Shown here: one piece after another, positions 1 to 6,717 of the stretch
How positions within the stretch are numbered: position 1 is the first letter of the stretch
Layout: the number at the start of each line of letters is the position of its first letter
Translations under genes and position numbers: made by a program
Source of the DNA: Anaerotignum sp.
GTDB lineage: Bacteria > Bacillota > Clostridia > Lachnospirales > Anaerotignaceae
Assembly: GCA_020024395.1 (NCBI GenBank)
Contig: JAHHTV010000055.1
Span: 1 to 9,041 of the forward strand
Length of the DNA stretch: 9,041 bases
Direction of reading: 5' to 3'
The notes under the pieces: generated by a model
What the model saw: only the letters and a program-made list of their open reading frames with translations
What the model was told of the DNA's origin: nothing
The model's database searches: none

Positions 1-6
1 ATATAA

Positions 7-14
7 AAGGAGGG
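7..14 (+). promoter_or_regulatory. Shine-Dalgarno of the glycerate kinase gene, decides the start
   Basis: AAGGAGGG lies 5 nt before an ATG at 20-22 and only 2 nt before an in-frame TTG at 17-19. The longer reading frame begins at the TTG, but that is too close to the ribosome binding site, so the ATG at 20 is chosen. The promoter must lie left of the window. Confidence 0.8.
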
Positions 15-19
15 CTTTG

Positions 20-1285
20 ATGTCTATATTACAACAACATGCAAACACCATCATCAAAAACACATTACAACAAGTATTGCCTGATATTGCTGTCAAACGT
101 ACATTATCCGAACAAAATTTCAAAAATCCAAAAGGCAAACAAATTGTCATTTCTGTGGGCAAAGCCGCATGGACAATGGCAAAAGCTGCATCAGATTATC
201 TTGATTGTGCCATCACAAGTGGCATTGTACTCACAAAATATGCACACAGCAAAGGCGAAATCCCCAATTTTACCATATTAGAGGCAGGTCATCCCATCGT
301 CGATGAAAATTCCATTGCGGGTACACAAAAAATATTAGATATGGTATCCGATTTAACAGCTGATGATATAGTCATATTTTTAATTTCTGGTGGTGGCTCT
401 GCATTATTTGAAAAACCAGCAGGAAATTTATCATTACAAGATATGCAAAATGTATCACAACAGTTATTGGCGTGTGGTGCAGATATTGTGGAAATCAACA
501 CCATCAGAAAGCATATTTCTGCTGTCAAAGGGGGTCGATTTGCAAAACTTTGTGCCCCTGCCTCTATATTCACCATCGCACTGAGTGATATATTGGGTGA
601 CCATTTGGACGCCATTGCTTCAGGGCCTGCATATCCTGACAGTTCCACTTGTGATGATGTCATGAAAATCATACAAAAATATAATCTTTCTTTTTCTCCT
701 GCAATATTGAAACAACTGCAAATGGAAACACCCAAAGAAATTACAAATTGCAAAACTGTCATCACAGGCAGTGTCACACAGCTTTGTCAATTTGCTGCAA
801 AAGAAGCCAAAGCATTGGGCTATACCCCTTTGATACTTTCCACAATGCTAGACTGCGAAGCCAAAGAAGCTGGGCGTTTTCTGGGTTCTATCGCCAAAAC
901 ACTGGAAAAAGGCGATGGATTTTGCAAAACGCCATGTGCCATCATCTGTGGTGGTGAAACCATTGTACACCTCACAGGCAAAGGAAAAGGTGGCAGAAAT
1001 CAAGAAATTGCATTATCTGCTGCCCCTTATTTAGATGGTATTCCACAAGCACTCATTGCCGCCATTGGTTCTGATGGTACAGACGGTCCCACCGACGCTG
1101 CTGGTGGTATGGTAGATGGGTTTTCTATGGAAAAATTAAGAAATGCCAACATTTCTGTCACCAATACATTGGCTGACAACAATGCCTATTATGCATTAAA
1201 ACAAATTGATGGTCTCATATTCACAGGGGCAACCGGAACGAATGTCAACGACTTATACTTTTTGTTATTTTGTCCCCAGTCATAA
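20..1285 (+). CDS. glycerate 2-kinase (DUF4147/MOFRL family)
   Basis: This cytoplasmic kinase uses ATP to phosphorylate D-glycerate, in this family to 2-phosphoglycerate, feeding glycerate from serine, sugar-acid or photorespiration-like breakdown into lower glycolysis. From the ATG at 20 it is 421 aa, the normal length. The N-terminal DUF4147 part (about residues 5-240) shows GKAAWTMAKAA with the likely catalytic Lys48, the nucleotide loop ISGGGSALF (122-130), IRKHISAVKGGR (162-173) and SDILGDHLDAIASGP (189-203). The C-terminal MOFRL domain (about 305-415) shows GGETIVHLTGKGKGGRNQE (311-329), the acidic GSDGTDGPTDAAGG stretch (350-363) and the closing TGATGTNVNDL (402-412). It is the only plus-strand gene and converges on the threonine ammonia-lyase gene. 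Nothing upstream is visible, so operon partners are unknown. The family call is firm; the 2-phosphoglycerate product is inferred from family. Hydroxypyruvate reductase, an old label for this family, is the usual misannotation. Confidence 0.93.
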   Translation: MSILQQHANTIIKNTLQQVLPDIAVKRTLSEQNFKNPKGKQIVISVGKAAWTMAKAASDYLDCAITSGIVLTKYAHSKGEIPNFTILEAGHPIVDENSIAGTQKILDMVSDLTADDIVIFLISGGGSALFEKPAGNLSLQDMQNVSQQLLACGADIVEINTIRKHISAVKGGRFAKLCAPASIFTIALSDILGDHLDAIASGPAYPDSSTCDDVMKIIQKYNLSFSPAILKQLQMETPKEITNCKTVITGSVTQLCQFAAKEAKALGYTPLILSTMLDCEAKEAGRFLGSIAKTLEKGDGFCKTPCAIICGGETIVHLTGKGKGGRNQEIALSAAPYLDGIPQALIAAIGSDGTDGPTDAAGGMVDGFSMEKLRNANISVTNTLADNNAYYALKQIDGLIFTGATGTNVNDLYFLLFCPQS

Positions 1286-1290
1286 AAATG

Positions 1291-1328
1291 AGAGAAGAAC
1301 TCTTTGATTTTTCAAAGAATTCTTCTCT
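1291..1328. terminator. bidirectional hairpin terminator between convergent genes
   Basis: The left arm at 1291-1307 (AGAGAAGAA, C, TCTTTGA) pairs with 1312-1328 (TCAAAGA, A, TTCTTCTCT). That gives 16 pairs with one C/A mismatch and a TTTT loop. It lies 5 nt after the glycerate kinase stop and 46 nt after the threonine ammonia-lyase stop, which is read from the other strand. On the plus strand it is followed by CTATTATTTT; on the minus strand by CATTTTTATG. Both tracts are T-rich, so it probably ends transcription from both sides. Confidence 0.8.
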
Positions 1329-1374
1329 CTATTATTTTCTAATACAAATCAATCGTATATTTTATTTTTATCCA

Positions 1375-2568
1375 TTACAGCACTTCAAATCCTTTGGATT
1401 TAATTTCTTCCATCATTTTATCTGCATGTTCTTTATTTCTTGTTTCTGCAACAATATCTACAATACAAGTGCTGACTGCAATATCTTGTACCATACGGTC
1501 ATGTGTTACATTGAGAATGTTTGCCCCCACTTCTGCAATCGCTGTCAACAGTTGTGTCAACTGACCAGGTTTGTCCATCATCATCACAGACAATTTTACA
1601 ATTCTGCCATTTGCTTGCAATGCTTTGTCAATGATACGGTCTAAGATATTCACATCCACGTTACCACCAGATATTACGCAAACTGTTTTTTTGCCTTTGA
1701 TGTCTACTTTGTTATGCATTGCTGCTGCAACAGATACTGCCCCAGCACCTTCTGCAACCATTTTATGTTTTTCAATCAACAGCAATATTGCTTTTGCAAT
1801 TTCATCTTCTGTTACTGTTACAATACCATCTACATATTTTTGGCACATTGCAAATGTCAAATCACCAGGCTGTTTTACAGCAATACCATCTGCCATTGTG
1901 CTAACGCTTTCCAATGTTTCGATTTTACCATCTTTTATGGAATTTAACATAGAAGGCGCACCTGATGCCTGCACACCATATACTTTACAATTTGGATTGA
2001 TTTGTTTGATTGCAAATGCAACACCACTAATCAAACCACCGCCGCCGATGGGAACCAATACCACTTCTGCATCAGCCACTTCTTCCATAATTTCCAGACC
2101 AACCGTACCTTGTCCAGCCATTACATAATCATCATTGAAAGGGTGTAAAAATGTGTAACCTTTTTCTTTTTGCAATTCTGCTGCTTTTGCAGCTGCATCA
2201 TCATACACACCTTTTACCAATACCACTTCTGCACCATAGCCTCTGGTTGCTTCCACTTTTGCCAAAGGTGCAGCTTCTGGCATACAAATTACAGCAGGGA
2301 TACCTTTTTTCTGTGCTGCCAATGCAACGCCTTGTGCGTGGTTACCTGCGGAGCAAGCGATTACCCCTTTTTTTGCTTCTTCGTCTGTCAAACTTGCGGT
2401 TTTGAAATAAGCACCTCTGAGCTTGAAAGAACCTGTGACCTGCATATTTTCACATTTGATATACACATTTGCATCTGGATTGATATAAGAAGATTGGAAC
2501 AAAGGTGTTTTTCTTGCTACACCATTCAACACTTCTTTTGCATTTTGTAACATTTCCATCGTCAACAT
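1375..2568 (-). CDS. ilvA: threonine ammonia-lyase (dehydratase), medium form with C-terminal ACT domain
   Basis: This PLP enzyme deaminates L-threonine (often also L-serine) to 2-oxobutanoate and ammonia, supplying isoleucine synthesis or threonine fermentation to propionate. The 397-aa protein has a fold-type II catalytic part (about 1-320). It shows the PLP Schiff-base lysine K49 in GSFKLRGA, the substrate loop SAGNHAQG (73-80), the phosphate-binding GGGG (175-178) and VISGGN near 299-303. A single ACT domain follows (about 323-397, starting GRIVKLSVMMMDKPGQL). This layout fits the roughly 400-aa form with one C-terminal ACT domain, not the roughly 510-aa biosynthetic IlvA with two regulatory modules. 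The ACT domain suggests control by an amino acid such as isoleucine or valine, but the ligand cannot be read. The ATG at 2568 has CAGGAGT 8 nt upstream. It is a single gene with its own promoter and a terminator shared with the convergent kinase gene. tdcB is an alternative symbol. Confidence 0.95.
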   Translation of the reverse strand: MLTMEMLQNAKEVLNGVARKTPLFQSSYINPDANVYIKCENMQVTGSFKLRGAYFKTASLTDEEAKKGVIACSAGNHAQGVALAAQKKGIPAVICMPEAAPLAKVEATRGYGAEVVLVKGVYDDAAAKAAELQKEKGYTFLHPFNDDYVMAGQGTVGLEIMEEVADAEVVLVPIGGGGLISGVAFAIKQINPNCKVYGVQASGAPSMLNSIKDGKIETLESVSTMADGIAVKQPGDLTFAMCQKYVDGIVTVTEDEIAKAILLLIEKHKMVAEGAGAVSVAAAMHNKVDIKGKKTVCVISGGNVDVNILDRIIDKALQANGRIVKLSVMMMDKPGQLTQLLTAIAEVGANILNVTHDRMVQDIAVSTCIVDIVAETRNKEHADKMMEEIKSKGFEVL

Positions 2569-2601
2569 AAAGCATCACTCCTGTAATTTTATTTTTTTCG
2601 T

Positions 2602-2623
2602 GGACAAAAGTTTGTTTTTGTCC
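2602..2623 (-). other. hairpin in the 5' leader of the threonine ammonia-lyase mRNA
   Basis: GGACAAAA (2602-2609) pairs perfectly with TTTTGTCC (2616-2623) around a 6-nt loop. It lies about 15 nt after the predicted transcript start and about 35 nt before the ATG. On the coding (minus) strand it is followed by an A-rich run, not a T-run, so it is not an intrinsic terminator. It could stabilise the mRNA 5' end or form part of a regulated leader. The leader of about 68 nt is too short for a T-box. Confidence 0.5.
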
Positions 2624-2642
2624 CTCTATCAAATACACTTTT

Positions 2643-2671
2643 ATTATATCCCTGCTTTTTCTGCACGTCAA
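2643..2671 (-). promoter_or_regulatory. sigma-A-type promoter of the threonine ammonia-lyase gene
   Basis: Read on the minus strand, TTGACG (2666-2671) is followed after exactly 17 nt by a perfect TATAAT (2643-2648). This is the best promoter in the window. It predicts a transcript start near 2636 and a leader of about 68 nt before the ATG at 2568. Confidence 0.85.
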
Positions 2672-2684
2672 CAAAAATTTGTTG
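2669..2684. promoter_or_regulatory. palindrome overlapping the -35 box, candidate operator
   Basis: CAACAAA (2669-2675), AA, TTTGTTG (2678-2684) is a perfect 7+7 inverted repeat whose edge overlaps the -35 element of the threonine ammonia-lyase promoter. Such a site is well placed for a dimeric regulator. No known operator consensus is recognised. The repeat is AT-rich, so chance is a real alternative. On the plus strand a T-run follows, but no gene reads toward it from that side. Confidence 0.35.
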
Positions 2685-2855
2685 TTTTTTTAGCATTTTT
2701 TTGATTTTTTATCTGTTTCTTTCGTACAAATTCATATATCCATCAATGAAATACGTTCTTGTATACAAAAAACCATTTCTTTGTAAAACACTTCTAATAT
2801 TTTACTTGTTTTTCCAATATTTTTATTGATTTTCTGAAATACAGCCATAAAATCA

Positions 2856-2894
2856 AATAGGAGAATACTTTGATTATCAAAGTATTCTCCTATT
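2856..2894 (-). terminator. intrinsic terminator of the clpX transcript
   Basis: AATAGGAGAATACTTTGA (2856-2873) pairs perfectly with 2877-2894, an 18-bp stem around a 3-nt loop (2874-2876). It starts 31 nt after the clpX stop codon. On the minus strand the stem is followed by TGATTTTATGG, a moderate T tract; on the plus strand by TTTTTTT a few bases on (2899 onward). The stem makes it the likely end of the tig-clpP-clpX transcript. Confidence 0.8.
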
Positions 2895-2925
2895 GTAATT
2901 TTTTTATAAACAACCATCTTTTTTA

Positions 2926-4221
2926 TCAAGATGCACTCATATTTTTATCTGTTTTTCTTTGTCTATTTCTATGCAAAGGTTTTCTGTTTTCATTATAAAT
3001 GTAAACAGGTTTTCCTGTGCCTTCCACAACTTCTTTTGTGATAATGCATTTTTCCACAGTGGGTTCTGTTGGAATTTCATACATAATGGGATTGATAAAT
3101 TCTTCCACAATCGCACGCAAACCTCTGGCACCTGTTTCACGTTCCATTGCTTTTTGTGCAATGGCTCTCAATGCACCATCTTCCAATTCCAGCAATACAT
3201 CATCTAATTCAAACAAATACTGATATTGCTTTGTCAATGCATTTTTGGGTTCTGTCAAAATATGCACAAATGCTTCTTCGTCCAAATTATCCAATGTTAC
3301 CACAACGGGCAAACGACCGATAAATTCTGGAATTAAACCATATTTTTGCAAATCCTGCGGCATCAATCCTTGCAACAATTCATCGTTTGTTTTATCCAAT
3401 TTGCTGTTTGCATCTGCACCAAAACCGATGACTTTATGTCCCATACGATTTTGAATGATTTTTTCGATACCACTAAACGCACCACCGCAAATAAACAATA
3501 TATTTGTGGTATCAATTTGTATAAATTCTTGGTGTGGATGTTTTCTACCGCCCTGTGGTGGCACACTTGCGGTTGTACCTTCCAATATTTTCAGCAATGC
3601 CTGCTGTACACCTTCCCCACTAACATCACGGGTAATGGATACATTTTCAGACTTTTTGGTAATTTTATCAATTTCATCAATATAAATAATTCCACGTTCT
3701 GCTTTTTCGATGTCATAATCTGCTGCTTGTATGAGTTTGAGCAAGATATTTTCGACATCTTCACCCACATAACCGGCTTCTGTCAAAGAAGTCGCATCTG
3801 CAATGGCAAAAGGCACTTGCAACACACGTGCTAATGTCTGTGCCAATAATGTTTTGCCTGTACCTGTTGGGCCTACCAGCAATATATTACTTTTTTGCAA
3901 TTCCACATTATCTGCTTTTGCATTGCGGAATATTCTTTTATAATGGTTGTACACTGCCACAGACAAAGCCTCTTTTGCTCTGTCTTGTCCAATCACATAT
4001 TGGTCTAATATTTCTTTCATTTGTTTGGGTTTTGGCAGTTCCCGCACTTCGTCCTCTTTTGCCAATGTTTCATATTCTTCATCAATGATATCTGCACATA
4101 AGTCAATACATTCATCACAAATATATACATTAGGGCCTGCAATCAGTTTTTTTACTTGGTCTTGCGTTTTGCCACAAAAAGAACAACGTAATTTATTGTT
4201 ATCATCATTTTTGCTGGTCAT
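2926..4221 (-). CDS. clpX: ATP-dependent Clp protease ATP-binding subunit ClpX
   Basis: ClpX is the hexameric AAA+ unfoldase that recognises substrates, unfolds them and feeds them into ClpP. From the ATG at 4221 it is 431 aa, close to the usual 420-430. The N-terminal zinc-binding domain has Cys13, Cys16, Cys35 and Cys38. The AAA+ module has Walker A GPTGTGKT (117-124), pore loop GYVG (150-153), Walker B IIYIDEID (178-185), RKH loop (226-228), arginine finger R303 in EFIGRLP and sensor-2 GARG (364-367). The ClpP-docking IGF loop is intact at 265-267, so it should work with the ClpP encoded just upstream. The frame is open to 4266, but the upstream part overlaps clpP; the ATG at 4221 follows AAGGAGT by 10 nt. 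clpP ends 7 nt before this start. The tail after about residue 410 is basic and poorly conserved. No lon gene follows. Confidence 0.98.
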   Translation of the reverse strand: MTSKNDDNNKLRCSFCGKTQDQVKKLIAGPNVYICDECIDLCADIIDEEYETLAKEDEVRELPKPKQMKEILDQYVIGQDRAKEALSVAVYNHYKRIFRNAKADNVELQKSNILLVGPTGTGKTLLAQTLARVLQVPFAIADATSLTEAGYVGEDVENILLKLIQAADYDIEKAERGIIYIDEIDKITKKSENVSITRDVSGEGVQQALLKILEGTTASVPPQGGRKHPHQEFIQIDTTNILFICGGAFSGIEKIIQNRMGHKVIGFGADANSKLDKTNDELLQGLMPQDLQKYGLIPEFIGRLPVVVTLDNLDEEAFVHILTEPKNALTKQYQYLFELDDVLLELEDGALRAIAQKAMERETGARGLRAIVEEFINPIMYEIPTEPTVEKCIITKEVVEGTGKPVYIYNENRKPLHRNRQRKTDKNMSAS

Positions 4222-4228
4222 ACCATTC

Positions 4229-4822
4229 TCACTCCTTTGTCTGGGGCTGTGTAATGACAGCATCAATCAAACCGTATGCTTTTGCTTCTTCCGCTGACAT
4301 AAAATTGTCACGTTCTGTATCTCTTGCAATTTCTTCTATGCTTTTGCCTGTATTTTGCGCCAGAATTTCATTCAATTTCTGCTTGGTACGCAGTATATTT
4401 TCTGCATGAATTTGAATGTCTGTTGCTTGCCCTCTTGCACCGCCGCTGGGTTGGTGTATCATCACTTCTGCATTTGGCAAGCAATAGCGTTTGCCTTTTG
4501 CACCGCCAGCGAGCAAAAATGCACCCATACTTGCTGCCATACCCAGACAAATGGTGGAAACATCGGGGCGAATATACTGCATGGTATCATAAATTGCCAT
4601 ACCTGCTGTCACAGAGCCACCCGGGCTATTGATATACAAATTGATATCTTTGTCAGGGTCTTCTGCTGCTAAAAACAAAAGCTGTGCCACAACAAGGTTT
4701 GCGGATACATCATTCACTTCTTCCCCTAAAAAAATAATTCTGTCTTTTAATAATCTGGAATAAATATCATAAGAACGTTCCCCACGGTTGGTTTGTTCTA
4801 CGACCATAGGCACTAAACTCAT
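4229..4822 (-). CDS. clpP: ATP-dependent Clp protease proteolytic subunit ClpP
   Basis: ClpP is the serine protease that assembles into a 14-subunit barrel and degrades proteins unfolded by ClpX or ClpC. From the ATG at 4822 it is 197 aa, the standard size. The catalytic triad is complete: Ser98 in GMAASMGAF, His123 in MIHQPSGG and Asp172 in RDTERDNFM, matching Bacillus-type numbering. The oxyanion/strand motif [16 protein letters not shown] lies at 64-79. A short N-terminal segment ([10 protein letters not shown]) is probably trimmed by self-processing, as is usual. The start is fixed by AAGGAGGG 7-8 nt upstream; the open frame extends to 4873, but in-frame ATGs up there would put the ribosome binding site inside the coding region. 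It sits in the order tig-clpP-clpX seen in clostridia. Confidence 0.98.
   Translation of the reverse strand: MSLVPMVVEQTNRGERSYDIYSRLLKDRIIFLGEEVNDVSANLVVAQLLFLAAEDPDKDINLYINSPGGSVTAGMAIYDTMQYIRPDVSTICLGMAASMGAFLLAGGAKGKRYCLPNAEVMIHQPSGGARGQATDIQIHAENILRTKQKLNEILAQNTGKSIEEIARDTERDNFMSAEEAKAYGLIDAVITQPQTKE
4232..4238 (-). promoter_or_regulatory. Shine-Dalgarno of clpX embedded in the end of clpP
   Basis: On the minus strand AAAGGAG forms the last two sense codons of clpP (Lys-Glu), directly before its TGA at 4229-4231, and lies 10 nt before the clpX ATG at 4221. The placement rules out the longer upstream clpX reading and implies translational coupling of the two genes. Confidence 0.8.
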
Positions 4823-4844
4823 ATGAATTCCCTCCTTCTTTTTC

Positions 4845-4860
4845 ATCATGATTGCATGAT
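4845..4860. repeat. short inverted repeat before clpP
   Basis: ATCATG (4845-4850) and CATGAT (4855-4860) form a 6-bp inverted repeat with a 4-nt loop, 7 nt upstream of the clpP ribosome binding site. It could be an operator half-site pair or a weak RNA hairpin, but it is short enough to be chance. No CtsR direct repeat (GGTCAAA type) or CIRCE element was seen here. Confidence 0.25.
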
Positions 4861-4867
4861 ACGAAAC

Positions 4868-4888
4868 AGGCACAGGTACCCTGTGCCT
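4868..4888 (-). terminator. hairpin between tig and clpP, weak terminator, attenuator or processing site
   Basis: AGGCACAGG (4868-4876) and CCTGTGCCT (4880-4888) form a perfect 9-bp stem with a 3-nt loop, unusually GC-rich for this window. It lies 26 nt downstream of the tig stop. On the minus strand it is followed by GTTTCGTATC, only a poor T tract, so partial read-through into clpP is likely. On the plus strand the following TTATTTTCTG is more T-rich, but no gene is transcribed that way. No good separate clpP promoter was found between tig and clpP, which favours an attenuating or RNA-processing role. Confidence 0.5.
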
Positions 4889-4914
4889 TATTTTCTGTAT
4901 TGCTTAAAAAATTC

Positions 4915-6216
4915 TTACTTTGTTTCAGGTTCTGTCAAAATAGCAGTTTCTTCAATCAGTTTCATAGCTGCTCTTACCAACATATCTTCTTCCAATGCTT
5001 TTTTGTCATCATCTTTGAACATTTCCAGCATCATTTTGCCATCAATGCCATAGCTTTCGCCATATTTTACAATTTCTGCATTCAAATCTTCTTCAGAGAT
5101 TGTCAGATTTTCTTCTTTTGCAATCTGTTCCAGCATCAATCTTGCATTTACGCTCTTTTCGCTGGTTTCTTTGAAGTTTTCTCTCATGCCTTCTTCAGTG
5201 ATGCCCATGTACTGATAGTAGATATCCATGCTCAGACCCTGACGAACGATATTTTGTTCAAATTCTTTCATCATGTTATCTACTTTGTTATCATACATTA
5301 CTTGAGGCACTTCCATTGTGCAGTTTGCAACTGCTGCATCTAACAATTTGTCATTTTGCAATGTTTTTGCTCTTTCATTTTTGTCTTTAGCCAGTTTTTC
5401 CACAATGCTTGCTTTATATTCAGCCATTGTTGAAAATTCGGAAACATCTTCTGCAAATGCATCATCCAATTCAGGCAATTCTTTTGCAGTAATGCCTTTG
5501 ATTTCGATTGCAAATACAGCAGGTTTGCCAGCCAATTCAGGTGCATGATAAGCTTCAGGGAATGTCACATTGATGTCAAATTTTTCACCAATGCCATGAC
5601 CTGCAACCTGTTCTTCAAAACCTTCAATGAAAGAATGAGAACCCAATTCCAAATCATGTTCATCAGATTTACCGCCATCAAAAGGCACACCATCTACGCT
5701 ACCTTCATAGCTCAATTTTACAATATCACCAGTCTGTGCAACTCTGTCTGTTACTTCAACCATTCTTGCATTCTGGTTTTGTACTTTTTTCAATTCTGCT
5801 TCAATTTCTTCTTCTGTTACTTCTGCAACCACTTTTTCTACGCTCAAGCCTTTGTATTGACCCAATGTCACTTCAGGTTTGATGGTTACATCTACCAAGA
5901 ATTTGATACCTTTTGCTTTATCAATATATTCTACATCCAATGTAGGTGCAGAAACAACATCTAAATCCAATTCTTTGATTGCTGCCATATATTCTTCAGG
6001 GAAGATGTGGTTGATTGCGTCTTCATAGAAGAAGTTTTCGCCATACTGTGCTTCAATCAATTTTCTAGGCACTTTGCCTTTTCTAAAGCCTGGTATTGTA
6101 ATTTGATTTTTGTTTTTGTTATAAGCAAATGCCAGACCCTTTTCCAGCACTTCAGGGCTTACTTCAAAAGAAAATTTTACTTGTGTTTTTTCTTTGTTCA
6201 TCAATGTTGCGTTCAT
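4915..6216 (-). CDS. tig: trigger factor, ribosome-associated chaperone and prolyl isomerase
   Basis: Trigger factor docks on ribosomal protein L23 at the exit tunnel, shields nascent chains and speeds prolyl isomerisation. From the ATG at 6216 it is 433 aa, normal for the family. The N-terminal ribosome-binding domain (about 1-115) carries the signature loop GFRKGKVP (43-50). The FKBP-type isomerase domain (about 155-245) contains GDIVKLSYEGSVDGVPFDGG and LGSHSFIEGFEEQVAGHGIG. The helical C-terminal domain that forms the chaperone arms follows (about 250-433). The frame is open to 6342, but the upstream residues do not resemble the family. The ATG at 6216 has AAGGAGG 11 nt before it and is followed by the typical start (KTQVKFSFEVSPE). 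It is first in tig-clpP-clpX, with tandem promoters and a long leader upstream. Confidence 0.97.
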   Translation of the reverse strand: MNATLMNKEKTQVKFSFEVSPEVLEKGLAFAYNKNKNQITIPGFRKGKVPRKLIEAQYGENFFYEDAINHIFPEEYMAAIKELDLDVVSAPTLDVEYIDKAKGIKFLVDVTIKPEVTLGQYKGLSVEKVVAEVTEEEIEAELKKVQNQNARMVEVTDRVAQTGDIVKLSYEGSVDGVPFDGGKSDEHDLELGSHSFIEGFEEQVAGHGIGEKFDINVTFPEAYHAPELAGKPAVFAIEIKGITAKELPELDDAFAEDVSEFSTMAEYKASIVEKLAKDKNERAKTLQNDKLLDAAVANCTMEVPQVMYDNKVDNMMKEFEQNIVRQGLSMDIYYQYMGITEEGMRENFKETSEKSVNARLMLEQIAKEENLTISEEDLNAEIVKYGESYGIDGKMMLEMFKDDDKKALEEDMLVRAAMKLIEETAILTEPETK

Positions 6217-6253
6217 CGTTTGTAGTTCCTCCTTAAAAAATATCTCTATCTTT

Positions 6254-6293
6254 GACAAATGTGGTATTTGTATATGATACATCGTCATTTGTC
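6254..6293 (-). other. inverted repeats in the tig mRNA leader
   Basis: GACAAATG (6254-6261) and CATTTGTC (6286-6293) form a perfect 8-bp inverted repeat around 24 nt. Inside it a second small hairpin can form (GTAT, ATG, ATAC at 6270-6280). A competing pairing is CATC at 6280-6283 with GATG at 6297-6300. The structure ends about 20 nt before the tig ribosome binding site. It does not match any riboswitch I recognise and is not followed by a T-run. Its role, if any, is unknown. Confidence 0.35.
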
Positions 6294-6347
6294 TTTGATG
6301 GAATGTCATCGTATCCACAGTCCGAAAAAACTGCACAATCAAAGCAT

Positions 6348-6376
6348 ATTATAACACAGCAAAACTTGAAAATCTA
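6348..6376 (-). promoter_or_regulatory. tig promoter, proximal
   Basis: On the minus strand a perfect TATAAT (6348-6353) is preceded directly by TGT (6354-6356), giving an extended -10 element. After 17 nt the -35 position holds the weak TAGATT (6371-6376). The predicted transcript start is near 6341, leaving a leader of about 125 nt before the tig ATG. Confidence 0.65.
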
Positions 6377-6382
6377 CTGCTA

Positions 6383-6411
6383 ATTATAATTTTTGGCTTT
6401 GTTTTACGCAA
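6383..6411 (-). promoter_or_regulatory. tig promoter, distal candidate
   Basis: A second perfect TATAAT (6383-6388, minus strand) has TTGCGT (6406-6411) exactly 17 nt upstream as a half-matching -35 box. It lies 35 bp upstream of the proximal promoter, right after the stop of the DUF503 gene. No clear terminator separates that gene from tig, so read-through from the upstream unit may add to tig expression. Confidence 0.5.
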
Positions 6412-6417
6412 AAAATA

Positions 6418-6699
6418 TCAAATTATTTCTCTTTCAATCGTAACCATGTCTGCATCGGTTGCATTTTCCATAAAACTTAAAATTTGTGAAACCATTTCAT
6501 CTGCGTGTTGTGCAGAATTGCTCACACAAGCAAAACCAATGGTCAATATTTTATGCTGTTGCGGCGTATCCACTTCTGCAATAGAAACATTAAATTTATG
6601 TTTTGTTTTTTCAACCAAAGATTTTAACACCATTCTTTTTTCTTTCAAACTCTGTACCCATGGTGCATGAAATGTTACAACACAACTGCCTATTTTCAT
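6418..6699 (-). CDS. DUF503 family protein (YlxP-like)
   Basis: This 93-aa protein matches the DUF503 pattern: a beta strand start MKIGSCVVTFHAPW, the hallmark SLKEKRMVLKSLVEKTKHKFNVSIAEVD (about residues 17-44) and a second strand KILTIGFACVS before a C-terminal helix. The family is small, probably a ferredoxin-like fold, and of unsettled function. In Bacillus the member YlxP sits in the infB-rbfA region, hinting at a link to translation or ribosome maturation; here it lies between a DUF1893-type gene and tig. Three in-frame starts are close together (GTG 6708, ATG 6705, ATG 6699). The ATG at 6699 is chosen because AGGTG (6706-6710) is 6 nt before it and family members begin at this strand. 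It follows the preceding gene by 18 nt, so it is probably co-transcribed. Confidence 0.88.
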   Translation of the reverse strand: MKIGSCVVTFHAPWVQSLKEKRMVLKSLVEKTKHKFNVSIAEVDTPQQHKILTIGFACVSNSAQHADEMVSQILSFMENATDADMVTIEREII

Positions 6700-6717
6700 A
6701 TCCATCACCTATATTAC

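Larger units (their letters stand above)
2569..2925. other. 357-bp intergenic region between clpX and the threonine ammonia-lyase gene
   Basis: This gap contains, from right to left, the clpX terminator hairpin (2856-2894), about 170 bases of very AT-rich DNA in which I see no gene or convincing signal (2685-2855), a promoter with an overlapping palindrome (2643-2684), a leader hairpin (2602-2623) and the lyase ribosome binding site (2577-2583). A 65-codon minus-strand frame across 2732-2929 runs through the terminator and lacks a ribosome binding site, so it is not called. Confidence 0.7.

Noticed and set aside
1270..1644. Plus-strand frames across the ilvA, clpX, tig and reductase genes (for example 1270-1644, 3346-3834, 4852-5343, 6916-7425)
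   Set aside because: They are antisense shadows of well-supported minus-strand genes, rich in Cys, Phe, His and Ile as expected from reverse-strand reading, and lack ribosome binding sites or recognisable motifs.
2569..2636. T-box riboswitch upstream of the threonine ammonia-lyase gene
   Set aside because: The leader is only about 68 nt, with no T-box sequence, specifier stem or terminator/antiterminator pair.
2828..2842. CodY-like box (GATTTTCTGAAATAC)
   Set aside because: It matches 11 of 15 positions of the CodY consensus, but in very AT-rich DNA this is expected by chance, and it lies about 157 bp upstream of the -35 box it would need to control.
2732..2929. 65-codon minus-strand reading frame just after clpX, overlapping its stop codon
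   Set aside because: It starts with TTG or an ATG at 2917 without any ribosome binding site, runs straight through the perfect clpX terminator hairpin, and has an unremarkable AT-driven composition.
4823..4914. CtsR or CIRCE heat-shock operator before clpP
   Set aside because: No tandem GGTCAAA-type repeat and no TTAGCACTC-type inverted repeat are present; only a short ATCATG/CATGAT repeat is seen.
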